A DNA stretch of 64,000 bases, taken from Viridibacillus sp050278625 (GTDB lineage Bacteria; Bacillota; Bacilli; Bacillales_A; Planococcaceae). The position numbers and the translations under genes are program-made. The notes under the pieces were generated by a model. It did not search any database. It was not told the DNA's origin and worked only from the letters and a program-made list of their open reading frames with translations. Positions 42,438 through 51,536 of the stretch are shown here, piece after piece (position 1 is the stretch's first letter; each line of letters begins with the position of its first letter). Location of the stretch: the NCBI RefSeq assembly GCF_050278625.1, contig NZ_JBNNTI010000012.1, forward strand, positions 28,613 to 92,612, in the 5' to 3' direction.

Positions 42438-43076
42438 TTAAGTTGCTATAAATGGAGTTTGATGAATATACTGTCTATTTTCAATCTGATTAATGATAAA
42501 ACTTGCTATATCTTTATTAGTAATTTTCGTACCAGGCATATCGGAAAGGCTTTCCTTAATATTCCCCAATTCCGAACCCTCAACTACAAATGGTAAGCGG
42601 ATTAGTGTCCATTCAATTCCTATATTTTCTTGAAGAATAGTTAACTCTTCCTTCTTATCCTTCATCATCTTAGAAAAGAAAATTTCAAATAGCTTTGCAC
42701 CAATCTTATTTAAAACGTTTTTATTATCTCCTTTTATGTTGAGAGACCCTCCTGTAACACCTATATATCGACTAATTTCAAATTCTTTCATTACTTCAAA
42801 TATATTTTTCGTTAGGCTACTATATATTGGTTCATCCTTAGGGGGCTGGCCAAAGGTATTAATGACAATATGACAACCATCAAGAAGTAGTTTTATATTA
42901 TTTATATTCTCAACTGTTCCTTCTATAATTTCAATTCTTTTATCTTTATCAGCAATCTTTTCTGGATTTCGAACAAGCATGCGAACTTGATAACCATTTT
43001 GTAACGCTTTAGTAGCGATATAACGTCCTACTTTCCCCGTCCCACCAATTATAGCTACTCTACTTTCATGATCCAT
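42438..43076 (-). CDS. NmrA-like NAD(P)-binding oxidoreductase
   Basis: 212 residues. Rossmann motif VAIIGGTGKVGRYIATKALQ (GGxGxxG form), then RNPEKIADKDKRIEIIEGTV with the NADP-type Arg, and VINTFGQPPKDEPIYSSLTK. Atypical SDR/NmrA members either reduce small quinones or act as redox sensors that bind NAD(P). The catalytic Tyr-Lys pair of classical SDRs is not evident. ATG 43076 follows TTGGAGG; the frame from 43091 includes that site. Lone gene. Confidence 0.82.
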   Translation of the reverse strand: MDHESRVAIIGGTGKVGRYIATKALQNGYQVRMLVRNPEKIADKDKRIEIIEGTVENINNIKLLLDGCHIVINTFGQPPKDEPIYSSLTKNIFEVMKEFEISRYIGVTGGSLNIKGDNKNVLNKIGAKLFEIFFSKMMKDKKEELTILQENIGIEWTLIRLPFVVEGSELGNIKESLSDMPGTKITNKDIASFIINQIENRQYIHQTPFIAT

Positions 43077-43101
43077 TAATACAACCTCCAAGTATAGTCG
43101 T

Positions 43102-43536
43102 TTACGTCGCTTTATAAATTATTTCCACATTTAGATTTGTTATTAATCTACCATATCTTCGTAAAATTGTTCTCCCGACAAAAACTTTAAATTGTCCATT
43201 ATAAATCATTGCACTACCACATGAAGGACTATACTCTTTAAGAACAATGATCGTTGCCTCAAGCTCCTGTATCATTTTAAGCGTAGCAAAAGTACCTTTT
43301 ATGTATAAATCCGTAACATCTCTACCTGATTTTTCGATTACTCTAGCATTCCCGTCCAGTACATCCTCCGCCTATTATTTCAGCTGGTTCTCTCAGGGTG
43401 AAAAATCACCTAACAGTTCAGGTCATACCTTAACAGCTTTATTTACTTCGATTAGTTTACGAATTTTCCGATTTAAACTATGTGTACCGTTATAGCTTAC
43501 GTGTAAACCTGCCATACATGAGCTCACTATTATCAT
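43102..43536 (-). pseudogene. DUF523-family protein (YbbK-like), broken
   Basis: ATG 43536 follows GAGGTGAT and reads MIIVSSCMAGLHVSYNGTHS, then stops where relatives have VCPE (TGC to TGA). After frame changes near 43390 it continues DVLDGNARVIEKSGRDVTDL and KEYSPSCGSAMIYNGQF, ending at 43102. The SSCLxG and SPSCG cysteine motifs are those of DUF523, probably a metal/sulfur-binding fold. At least one stop and one frameshift make it non-functional. Confidence 0.8.
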
Positions 43537-43556
43537 TGCTATCACCTCTATCTTTA

Positions 43557-43652
43557 AACCATTACCATTAAAGTGGTAGATTGATTTCCGCTACGGGATG
43601 CTCGCTTTCCGCGGGCAACCGCAGGAGTCGAGCACCCTCCGCTACAATCAAC
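43557..43652. repeat. Dispersed GC-rich palindromic element, short form
   Basis: TTGATTTCCGCTACGGGATG CTCG on the left pairs with CGAGCACCCTCCGCTACAAT CAA on the right (about 43580-43652). The centre is CTTTCCGCGGGCAACCGCAG. The first 62 bases (43557-43618) recur exactly at 47913-47974, including the leader ATTACCATTAAAGTGGTA, itself a small inverted repeat. Confidence 0.8.
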
Positions 43653-43941
43653 TAAAAAATGTAGCAACATACATTTATATTGAACATAAAAACTATTTTA
43701 TACAATTTACACAATGATTTGTGTTTTGAATAGTTTATGGACCTTACCCCAACGAAATTGATATTCTATACCTTATATAGAGCAAAAGGGGTTCGCCTAA
43801 GTACATTTTGATGCTTCATATGACCTTTTGCTAATGTTTATCCATACCAATACTTAATTGGCATACAAAAAAATTAAGAAGAACCTGCAACAAATTAGTG
43901 TTACGATCTAACAGAAGAACTCCTAGATCCCTCTTCACCTC

Positions 43942-44652
43942 TTAATTGGTACGCCTGTACTTTATGAGCAAAAAGAATAGACCTATAAATAGGATTCCAT
44001 ATAGAAAAATCCAACTAAATTGCCAATAAAATAATCCAGGTATGAATTTTATACTATCTTTCGAACTCAACATTTCTAAAGAAAGGTGGACAGGCGGTAA
44101 TAACCAAATAAGCCCTTTTACTTGTAGAATCGAGCTTTTTAAGGAGACAATTGCTACAGAAACAATAAGTATACTTAGCGCTCCCCACCACGTATTACCC
44201 TTGTTTTTGACTAGCTCTCTTGTAAAGATAGCGGATAATGCAATAGCTACAATGGATAAACTAAAATGAGCCAGGAGGCCCATAATTATATGTAATGAAC
44301 GAGTCTGTCCCCCGAACGCACCAATAACGATGGGATAAGCTACATATATGCAACTTAGACAAAAGCCAATAAGAGCACAAATAATAAATAGTGCCAGATG
44401 ATACTCCCTTAAGTTTTTGCAATGCAATAACGTTATTTGTTTTTGGCCCTCATCTTCTGCATGAAAAATCGTTATTGTAAACCACCCCATGATAAAAAAG
44501 AGCACCAAGGATGTAAATGAGTAACTGTCTAAAATTGGATTAGGAATATAAGTATAGTTCACTATAAGAGCCATGATATAGAATGAAAAAGGTGGAACAT
44601 ATCTGTAAGATCTTAAATAATTGATTAATTGATAGCTTATTAAACCTCTCAA
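43942..44652 (-). CDS. ABC transporter membrane protein
   Basis: 236 residues, six predicted helices, of the ABC-2 type. It begins MRGLISYQLINYLRSYRYVP and contains the cytoplasmic loop HCKNLREYHLALFIICALIG, common in exporter permeases of Bacillales. It starts 21 bases after the stop of the ATPase gene. Substrate unknown; this two-gene layout is used for lantibiotic-type immunity, peptide export or envelope stress. The start context (GGGGGA upstream of TTGAGAGG) is good. Confidence 0.8.
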   Translation of the reverse strand: MRGLISYQLINYLRSYRYVPPFSFYIMALIVNYTYIPNPILDSYSFTSLVLFFIMGWFTITIFHAEDEGQKQITLLHCKNLREYHLALFIICALIGFCLSCIYVAYPIVIGAFGGQTRSLHIIMGLLAHFSLSIVAIALSAIFTRELVKNKGNTWWGALSILIVSVAIVSLKSSILQVKGLIWLLPPVHLSLEMLSSKDSIKFIPGLFYWQFSWIFLYGILFIGLFFLLIKYRRTN

Positions 44653-44673
44653 TTTCTTTTCATTCCCCCTTAA

Positions 44674-45552
44674 CTAAAAGTTGCTATGGAAGTATTCTTC
44701 AGACCCGTGTATAGGAAGTAATTGCTTAATAGAAGCTCCTTTTATAAGGAGTTCCATTAAAATTTCATCTGTAATTTCCTGATTAACGGTTGCCTCTACC
44801 TCGTTAACTCCAGAATTTAAACGCCTTTCTTGTTGAATTTCGATAAAGGGAAGTAATTCTTCTAACGATGTTTCTGTAGAAATTTCAAAAATAAATCTAT
44901 TTCCTTTGTTTACACTCTCTTGTAATGAACTAGTTTGAATAACTTGATGATCCTTTATTAATATGACACTATCCACTATGTTTTCTAACAATTTAGTCTC
45001 ATGGCAAGTCAAGACAATACTTAGCCCTCTTTCTTTCAAAATTAATAGAATACTTTCTAAATCGCTTTGGGCTTTGGGGTCAAGTCCAGATAAAGGCTCA
45101 TCCAATATCAAAAGATCTGTCTCCTCAAGCATCGCCTGCATAATCGCAACCTTCTGTTTCATTCCTTTAGAAAAGTGTTCAATTCTTATTTTACGAGCAT
45201 CTTGCAAATTAAAGGTTTCTATTAAGCTATCTATTCGCTGTTGTATTTGACCCTTTGCCATTCCCCGAATATTCCCCATATGATTTAGATATTCTTCCGG
45301 CGTAAACAGAATATGAGAGGGCGTAACTTCCGGTACATAACCAATTTTTTGCGGCTGTATATGATTGTGAACCACACCACTGTCTGGCTTGACTATACCT
45401 CCAATGATTTTTAATAGTGTACTTTTCCCCGAACCATTCTTTCCAACAAATGCTACAACCTGATTATCATATAGAGAGAAAGACGTATTTTCCAACACTA
45501 TTTTCTCTCTATACTGTTTGGTGATATCCTTTAATTCCATTATAATTTTCAT
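44674..45552 (-). CDS. ABC transporter ATP-binding protein
   Basis: 292 residues. Walker A GKNGSGKST, Q-loop region IGYVPEVTPSH, signature FSKGMKQKVAIMQAML, Walker B DLLILDEPLSGLDP and H-loop TCHET. About 70 C-terminal residues after the ATPase fold form a small regulatory-type domain. It pairs with the permease just downstream, and together they form an ABC-2 exporter. ATG 45552 follows AAGGTGTG. No sensor kinase or peptide gene adjoins it. Confidence 0.9.
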   Translation of the reverse strand: MKIIMELKDITKQYREKIVLENTSFSLYDNQVVAFVGKNGSGKSTLLKIIGGIVKPDSGVVHNHIQPQKIGYVPEVTPSHILFTPEEYLNHMGNIRGMAKGQIQQRIDSLIETFNLQDARKIRIEHFSKGMKQKVAIMQAMLEETDLLILDEPLSGLDPKAQSDLESILLILKERGLSIVLTCHETKLLENIVDSVILIKDHQVIQTSSLQESVNKGNRFIFEISTETSLEELLPFIEIQQERRLNSGVNEVEATVNQEITDEILMELLIKGASIKQLLPIHGSEEYFHSNF

Positions 45553-46052
45553 CTTTACACACCTTACTTATTAATAATTAAATGTACTAGGTACCTTGCT
45601 TGTTAATAAACATAAGACTTCATTAAAGAATAGAAAAACGCTACCATCACCCGCTGTTTAGTTTCTATATTAAGATTTAGGATCAAGGAAGTTATTACAC
45701 AAGATACAGTTATTAACTGTAAAGGTGCAGAGGTATAAAAAACCATTAAACTTCCAAGTATCTTTTCCCCGACATTCGATCAATACAACACGAACAATCC
45801 CATTATATATATATTTTACCATATGTTGATCAACTATTGATAAAGTCAAGAGCCATAGAAAGGTTCATGGTGCACACAGATAACATTATAGGCAGAATTG
45901 GCACTATTTCTATGCATTCGAAGCTAATACAATTGCAAACGAATATACGGAACAATCAACTATTTAATACTAAATGAAATTAGAAGAATTAAATCGAGAA
46001 ACAGTTTTAACTTAACTTTTTCCACGTCCCGAATAAATTAATCAAACCAAAA
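45553..46052. other. 500-base gap with a membrane-protein scrap
   Basis: Leftward, 45770-45603 holds an open frame of about 55 codons: LGSLMVFYTSAPLQLITVSC, then VITSLILNLNIETKQRVMVA and FFYSLMKSYVY. It has two hydrophobic stretches but no start with a ribosome site, so I read it as debris. The rest, towards 46050, shows no gene. Confidence 0.4.
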
Positions 46053-47168
46053 CTACCATGGTGATTTATTTTCATTCGTAAACTTATCTGTAATAGGAGA
46101 AAGGCAGACAATATAAAATAGCAACACTAAAAAAGTAGAAGTAATAAGTAGCCCATAAGACAAACCTATACGCTCAGCTAAATTCAATGGAAAAAATACT
46201 GCTGGAAATACTGAATAAAATAAAAACGGAGTTGCACTTTCTTTCCAATGTTTTATATACACTTGCTCAGCACATTCAGGGCAATTAAATTTATAGGGAT
46301 CAAAAGACTTTTTAAAAATAAATTTGCGATTATAGCGACAATTACAATGAGGGCATTTTGCATAATTCCCTGCTTTTGTAGCATACAGTGTTAGACTACA
46401 AAGAAATGTCGTATATGCAATAACAACTACACCCTTAATCACTTCATATGATGTCTCGTAAGTTCCAAATAAAATTATGTTTCCCAATACCATCATACCA
46501 ATAGCCCAACTCATTAGTTGAAAGAATAAAAAGGTACGTTTACGCTTTTCCTTACGAATTTGCATAGCAGCTTTTCTATTAATATAAAGTGTATATGACG
46601 TGACGATTAGCGTTGCAAAAATAAAAATGAATACATGTGCTACGATTCCTCCGATGAATTTAAAGTTACTTACTCCAATTATCGGTGACGTCATCCATAT
46701 AATGGTAGTTAACACACCTAAAACAATTGCCACAATATGAAACATTTTGTAATGTATATGTGTCTTGATGAAAGTTCGCAATGTTTGTACTTTCTCATTA
46801 CTATTCCAACGCTTTGTTTTCATAATAGCAAGTGCACTAAATAGAAGTGTTAAGCTTGAGAAAATAATCATCATTATCAAATATATTAGTAACTGCCAAG
46901 AATATCTTTCAACCTCCTCACCTTTATTCATGACAGATCCTGATGAAATATTATCTTTTGGTATTTCTCCTTGAATATTCATCATTAGGAACAATAACGC
47001 TAACGCAATAAACGAAGTAAGAACCACTGGGTAACCCCAATTTCTTTTCGGCTCTTGTCCTTTATGAGGTGCATTCTTTATTTTCCGTAAAATTTCTAGC
47101 TTTTGATCTGTACTTAGCTTAACTTCGTGATTTATTTCCCTTTGCCATTCCTCTTTAAATTGATTCAT
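46053..47168 (-). CDS. Membrane protein with CxxC-20-CxxC zinc ribbon, likely anti-sigma factor
   Basis: 371 residues. A short cytoplasmic N-terminus (MNQFKEEWQREINHEVKLST) is followed by a TM segment near residue 50, then about six more helices. Between helices lies AKCPHCNCRYNRKFIFKKSF then NCPECAEQVYIKH: two CxxC pairs about 20 residues apart, as in the CXXC_20_CXXC family. The start ATG 47168 follows GGGAGGTG and overlaps the end of the ECF sigma gene by 14 bases, so translation is coupled. By position and topology it should hold the sigma factor at the membrane. The zinc ribbon suggests a metal or redox input. Confidence 0.75.
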   Translation of the reverse strand: MNQFKEEWQREINHEVKLSTDQKLEILRKIKNAPHKGQEPKRNWGYPVVLTSFIALALLFLMMNIQGEIPKDNISSGSVMNKGEEVERYSWQLLIYLIMMIIFSSLTLLFSALAIMKTKRWNSNEKVQTLRTFIKTHIHYKMFHIVAIVLGVLTTIIWMTSPIIGVSNFKFIGGIVAHVFIFIFATLIVTSYTLYINRKAAMQIRKEKRKRTFLFFQLMSWAIGMMVLGNIILFGTYETSYEVIKGVVVIAYTTFLCSLTLYATKAGNYAKCPHCNCRYNRKFIFKKSFDPYKFNCPECAEQVYIKHWKESATPFLFYSVFPAVFFPLNLAERIGLSYGLLITSTFLVLLFYIVCLSPITDKFTNENKSPW

Positions 47169-47676
47169 GTGACAACACCTCCCAATCATATGCCGATAAT
47201 TGCTTCTGCAATTCTTTACGAGCCCTTTGTAGCCTAGACTTAATGGTGGAATGTGGGACTTCTAGCAGCTGAGCTATATCAGATGTCGAATATTCCTCGT
47301 AATAATAAAGTAAAATAACCTCTCGATATATTACTGGTAGCGTTACTACTACATTCGTTAATTCCATTCGCTCTTGCTTTTCTATGTATACCTTCTCAAC
47401 TGTATGCAATTTACCTTTTAGTTGCACTTTTTCAAGAAGAATGGAGCGCTTATTTTTCCAGCTACGTAAATAATCATGACAACGATTAATCGTCATTTTC
47501 ACTAAATATGTTTTTAATGAAGCATCTTCTCTAAATTGGTGCTGTGTTTGATAAAATTTTAAGAAAACATCCTGGATTATTTCTTCTGCAAGCTGCTCGT
47601 CTTTCACATAAACGTATGAAACGCGAAGTAAGTAATCGCTGTATGTATGTATAATGTGTTCAATTTCATGTTGCAC
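47155..47676 (-). CDS. ECF-type RNA polymerase sigma factor
   Basis: 173 residues. Region 2: LLRVSYVYVKDEQLAEEIIQ DVFLKFY; region 4: LPVIYREVILLYYYEEYSTS and PHSTIKSRLQRARKELQKQL. GTG 47676 follows AGGAGG by eight bases. It overlaps the membrane protein gene, the usual sigma/anti-sigma order. A bipartite element upstream (47707-47734) could be its own promoter. Target genes cannot be identified in the window with confidence. The class could be SigV/SigM-like envelope stress. Confidence 0.9.
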   Translation of the reverse strand: MQHEIEHIIHTYSDYLLRVSYVYVKDEQLAEEIIQDVFLKFYQTQHQFREDASLKTYLVKMTINRCHDYLRSWKNKRSILLEKVQLKGKLHTVEKVYIEKQERMELTNVVVTLPVIYREVILLYYYEEYSTSDIAQLLEVPHSTIKSRLQRARKELQKQLSAYDWEVLSHESI

Positions 47677-47706
47677 GCGACTGTCCTCCTTTCTCGATTC
47701 AAACTA

Positions 47707-47734
47707 TAGACGTTAAAAAATGGATGTAGGACGC
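47707..47734 (-). promoter_or_regulatory. Candidate autoregulated ECF promoter
   Basis: Minus strand GCGTCC (47734-47729), 16 bases, CGTCTA (47712-47707). The spacing and the CGTC -10 are typical of ECF sigma factors; the -35 lacks the usual AAC. Confidence 0.4.
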
Positions 47735-47804
47735 AAAATTATGAAGAAATTTCTTATTTCATTTAAAATGTCATTAAATTTCTTATTTTTACACAGCTAA
47801 ATAC

Positions 47805-47840
47805 GTATAACCCCGTTTTGATTTCAAAACGGGGTTATAC
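47805..47840. terminator. Perfect 17-bp inverted repeat without T-run
   Basis: GTATAACCCCGTTTTGA and TCAAAACGGGGTTATAC are separated by two bases. The stem is very stable, but neither side is followed by T residues, so it is either a non-canonical terminator, an RNA structure or a protein site. Confidence 0.5.
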
Positions 47841-47912
47841 TGGATTTGCTTAAATTTAGGCATCTGTAATAATACTAAAATAAACATCCAGTCGTATTGA
47901 TTAACTAATTTC

Positions 47913-47974
47913 AACCATTACCATTAAAGTGGTAGATTGATTTCCGCTACGGGATGCTCGCTTTCCGCGGGCAA
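47913..47974. repeat. Second copy of the 62-base repeat, right half missing
   Basis: Identical to 43557-43618 over 62 bases (ATTACCATTAAAGTGGTAGA ... CTTTCCGCGGGCAA) and then unrelated sequence. The partner arm of the palindrome is absent. Confidence 0.85.
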
Positions 47975-48490
47975 GCACATTCAACTTCCACTATTTTCCA
48001 TTAGACGAAGTGATTTTTCTCATAATTCCTCCTAACAACCAAATTGTACACAACTAATAATTACTTCACACTAAAACAAGAGATAATAAACCTTATTGTA
48101 TTTGAACTTACTTGTGTAATAATATCTTATTTGGTTTATCCATGAAAAAATAAAAGTTACCGTCATTCCACATTGTACTCTCTCTATCAAGGAAGAAAAC
48201 ATGGAATGCATATTCACTATACTTTTGTTTAAAACGAATTCTACATGGAATGTTACAGCTTAATGTAGAATATTATATTCGCATTAAGTTATTAGGAACA
48301 TCTAATGTTGTTTTACAACTGAGATTGTATTTTAATGAGAAATGTTTCAGTTTTTTTCGATTTCCTTTAAAAATGAAAGAAAAATGAAATTTTGCAAAAG
48401 AAATTCTTTGTTAAAATAAAAAGCATAAATACAATAATAGTGTTTACACATGGAGAAAAATGTATTCTTCAAGATATAGTGGAGGAAAAA
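47975..48490. other. Leader region of the TPR-GTPase gene
   Basis: About 500 AT-rich bases. ACATGGAATG occurs twice (48198 and 48242) with CATTCCACAT near 48164, so imperfect inverted repeats lie 250-320 bases before the start. No gene seen; an in-frame extension of the GTPase frame from 48392 lacks a ribosome site. Confidence 0.4.
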
Positions 48491-51250
48491 ATGAGATTAG
48501 AAAAACAATTGATAAAAAAGATATATTATGAAACATTCCTAATGGAGAATGAAACACTTCCACCTCTTCAAGTACTTGGAGAAGCTTATTTTAACGAACA
48601 AAAAAATGAGATTTCCGATGGATCTTATATTCGTTTTGCACAAGGTGAATTTTATTATCACCATAAAGATTTTGAATCAGCTATTTTTAAATGGGAGAAA
48701 GTCAGTAATGAATTAGCACCATGGGCACAAAAAAACATTGCGGATGCTTACTTCGAACTTAACCAATTATCAATAGCTGAAAATGTTTATACCGCCATTA
48801 CTACTGATAACAAAATACTTATGACCGAAATTATACTGCAATTGCTGTCTCTTTATATCGAACAAAATAATCTTGATTCAGCTTTCGCTGCTATTAAAGA
48901 AGCAGTTTCTTTAAACCCCGATTATCCAAACGTCACAACAATTGCACGTTCCTTTTATGAAGAACAGCAAGATTTTGACAGTGCTGTAGAGCTTGCTGTG
49001 AATGAGTTAATTCGAACAGAATCTTCTCCATGGTTTGAGGTTTTAAAAGAATATATCGATAAAGGATTCACTAAAAATATTTCACCAGACTATTTTTATG
49101 AAGTATTAGTTACATTAAATAATGTAGATCAAGTACAATTTACCCAAATTGTTTCATCACTTTGGCACAGCTATAAAAATGAACAAAATTACTTATTATG
49201 GCTTAAAACAATAAATGAATTTTTCTTACTTCTCGAAATACATTCGTCCGATATATGGGAAAATATTCCTTCTCTTTACGAAGAAACGTACTTTGAATTA
49301 ATTCATGGTCAATATATGCTAAGACAATTACACGATATCATTCCAAATCTTTTAACAAATTGGTTAAAGGTAGCCAACCCGTCTCATTCTGTATTTCCAT
49401 CTGCAGCAGTATTGGCATGGGATGAGATTTTCCCTTCCAAAATAGATTCAGCAAATATAACACAAGCGGAAAATCTACTGTCATATTCTATTAATCATGT
49501 AAATGGCTTAGAGTATAGTTTACATCTTTTTGAATCTATTACACAGTGGGCACAAAAACATGATTTAGAAATGGGTCATCGATTTAGATGGTTAGTTAGC
49601 GAGCTTGCAGATTTAAGAACAAATCGCCTTTTAGTAACTGGAACTTCAGGAAACGGCAAAACTTCATTTATTAACTCTGTACTAGGAGAAAATATATTAG
49701 AAAACTCAATCTCAAATGTAGTTGTCTTTAAAAATGACGCTCATACAGAAATTAATGCTATAACAGATTCAGCAATTACAACAACTGAGAATTTCTCTGA
49801 TTACCATAACATGATGTCTCTACACCCCCAAACATATAGAGATAGAGCATATGTTGAATTTATATTACCATGCAGATTTTTAAGTAAAAATAAACTTACA
49901 TTCGTTGTTACACCTAGTTTTAATAGAAACAACGATACTAGAGATGAGACATTCGAATATATAAATTCTGTAGACGAATTATTATTCGTATTGAATGCGG
50001 ATTCACCTTTTACTGACAAAGAACGTGATATTCTATTAAGCATTCAAGAACATACACCAAATCTACAAATTCATTTCTTATTAAATAAAATCGATAACAT
50101 TTACAGTGAAGCAGAAGCAAAAAGGGTTATACATGATACGCAAGCGAGAATAAACGAATATTTCCCACATGCGAGAATTTTCCCTTACTCTTCGTTAAAT
50201 ACAAATAATCAACAACTAAACAAATTATCTGAGTTTATTCATTCTAACTTTAACCATAAAAATATCGATGGAGAACGTACTGAAAAGCTATTGTTTTTCA
50301 TTCGAAAAACAATCAAATATCTTTTAGATAAACGCGTCGAGATGGAAAATAACCTAGTGGATTCTATTAATTGGAATGAAGATATATTAGTTAAACTAAA
50401 TGGTTTTATTAATAACCTTACTGCTTTAGAAAAGGAGAAAATTCATTTCATTACAGAATCATATCGTACAATGAAATACGAAATTGCTAATGATCTTACA
50501 GAACATATTCCGAAAATACTGCAGAGTTGTTCTGATTTAATTAGTGAAGGAAGCGATTTTGGGCACATTGATATTGAACTAAATACAGCGATGAACGAAA
50601 GAGTTCAAAAATATCTAGAAAAAACCGCGTTACCTAATCTTGCTCGCTCTATGCAAAATTGGATTGCAACTTCTAATAATGAGTTCCTTCAAAGTCAATT
50701 GTACTTAGAAGAAATCAGTGAAGGACTTAATTCTTTATGTGGAGAAAATCGAATACAATTAGAATGTGACTTCAAAGTGCTTGATGACTGGCGTAGAGAT
50801 ACTGATAGAATGACAAGTAGAATACAAATGGAAGAAGTAAATATCTTACGCCGATTTACACCAGCACAATTTTTACTGAAAAGTGCCGGTAAGTTATTTG
50901 GAGTTCTACCTAAAAATAAAGCGATGCTATATAACAAATACAAACAGTATTTAGAAAATGAAGATTATACCGATGTAACGGCTTCTATTTTGAACAAATT
51001 TTTCTTGCAATTTGAGCTATTTGAAAACGCACAAGAGCGGGATATTAATATGTTCTTTAGAAATCCATTTGGCGCGTTGGAACAAGCTGTAGAAAACACT
51101 CATATAGCAATACAAGAAAAACAAGATACACTGCATAAAATGAAATCAAATCCAGAAATTTATCATGATTCTATAACGCTCTTTGAATTGAGATTACGTC
51201 AATGTGAAGTAATCTTAAATAAAGGTGAGGTTAATTCCAATACAGATTAA
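48491..51250 (+). CDS. TPR plus dynamin-like large GTPase
   Basis: 919 residues. Residues about 35-330 are helical TPR-like repeats (AQGEFYYHHKDFESAIFKWE, AQKNIADAYFELNQLSIAEN, DSAFAAIKEAVSLNPDYPNV). At residue 384 begins the GTPase: G1 GTSGNGKTSF, candidate switch region TPSFNRNNDT in place of DTPG, and G4 NKID at 532-535, with LLFVLNADSPFTDKERDIL before it. A helical C-terminal region of about 350 residues resembles a dynamin stalk, with the hydrophobic stretch FLLKSAGKLFGVLP as possible membrane paddle. ATG 48491 follows GGAGG. Single gene with its own terminator. Dynamin-like GTPases remodel membranes; exact role unknown. The missing Asp/Gly of G3 is unusual. Confidence 0.8.
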   Translation: MRLEKQLIKKIYYETFLMENETLPPLQVLGEAYFNEQKNEISDGSYIRFAQGEFYYHHKDFESAIFKWEKVSNELAPWAQKNIADAYFELNQLSIAENVYTAITTDNKILMTEIILQLLSLYIEQNNLDSAFAAIKEAVSLNPDYPNVTTIARSFYEEQQDFDSAVELAVNELIRTESSPWFEVLKEYIDKGFTKNISPDYFYEVLVTLNNVDQVQFTQIVSSLWHSYKNEQNYLLWLKTINEFFLLLEIHSSDIWENIPSLYEETYFELIHGQYMLRQLHDIIPNLLTNWLKVANPSHSVFPSAAVLAWDEIFPSKIDSANITQAENLLSYSINHVNGLEYSLHLFESITQWAQKHDLEMGHRFRWLVSELADLRTNRLLVTGTSGNGKTSFINSVLGENILENSISNVVVFKNDAHTEINAITDSAITTTENFSDYHNMMSLHPQTYRDRAYVEFILPCRFLSKNKLTFVVTPSFNRNNDTRDETFEYINSVDELLFVLNADSPFTDKERDILLSIQEHTPNLQIHFLLNKIDNIYSEAEAKRVIHDTQARINEYFPHARIFPYSSLNTNNQQLNKLSEFIHSNFNHKNIDGERTEKLLFFIRKTIKYLLDKRVEMENNLVDSINWNEDILVKLNGFINNLTALEKEKIHFITESYRTMKYEIANDLTEHIPKILQSCSDLISEGSDFGHIDIELNTAMNERVQKYLEKTALPNLARSMQNWIATSNNEFLQSQLYLEEISEGLNSLCGENRIQLECDFKVLDDWRRDTDRMTSRIQMEEVNILRRFTPAQFLLKSAGKLFGVLPKNKAMLYNKYKQYLENEDYTDVTASILNKFFLQFELFENAQERDINMFFRNPFGALEQAVENTHIAIQEKQDTLHKMKSNPEIYHDSITLFELRLRQCEVILNKGEVNSNTD

Positions 51251-51283
51251 ACTTTAGAAACAAACATAAAGTAAACGTAAAGT

Positions 51284-51320
51284 AACTCCAAAATCAACAA
51301 TAAAAGTTGATTTTGGAGTT
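51284..51320 (+). terminator. Terminator of the TPR-GTPase gene
   Basis: AACTCCAAAATCAAC / GTTGATTTTGGAGTT perfect 15-bp stem followed by ATTTTTTGG. Confidence 0.92.
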
Positions 51321-51536
51321 ATTTTTTGGTTGCTTCACTTTTTTTCGATACTCTGCAACTAGATGGTAAATCCATTGACCATGCATTATTCTTTCATTTG
51401 TATAGTTACTGAAGAATAAAATGGGTTATTAATTTTGTTTTACAAAAATCCCAATGAATTTACTCCGTTAGAGCGATTATAAAATCCCAGGATATAAACA
51501 CCCATTATCATTGCAACAATCCCTAACAATAGTAAA

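Noticed and set aside
47913..47974. Considered as a CRISPR-like or attachment-site repeat with 43557
   Set aside because: Only two exact copies 4.3 kb apart with different continuation; it belongs to the dispersed palindromic family, not an array.
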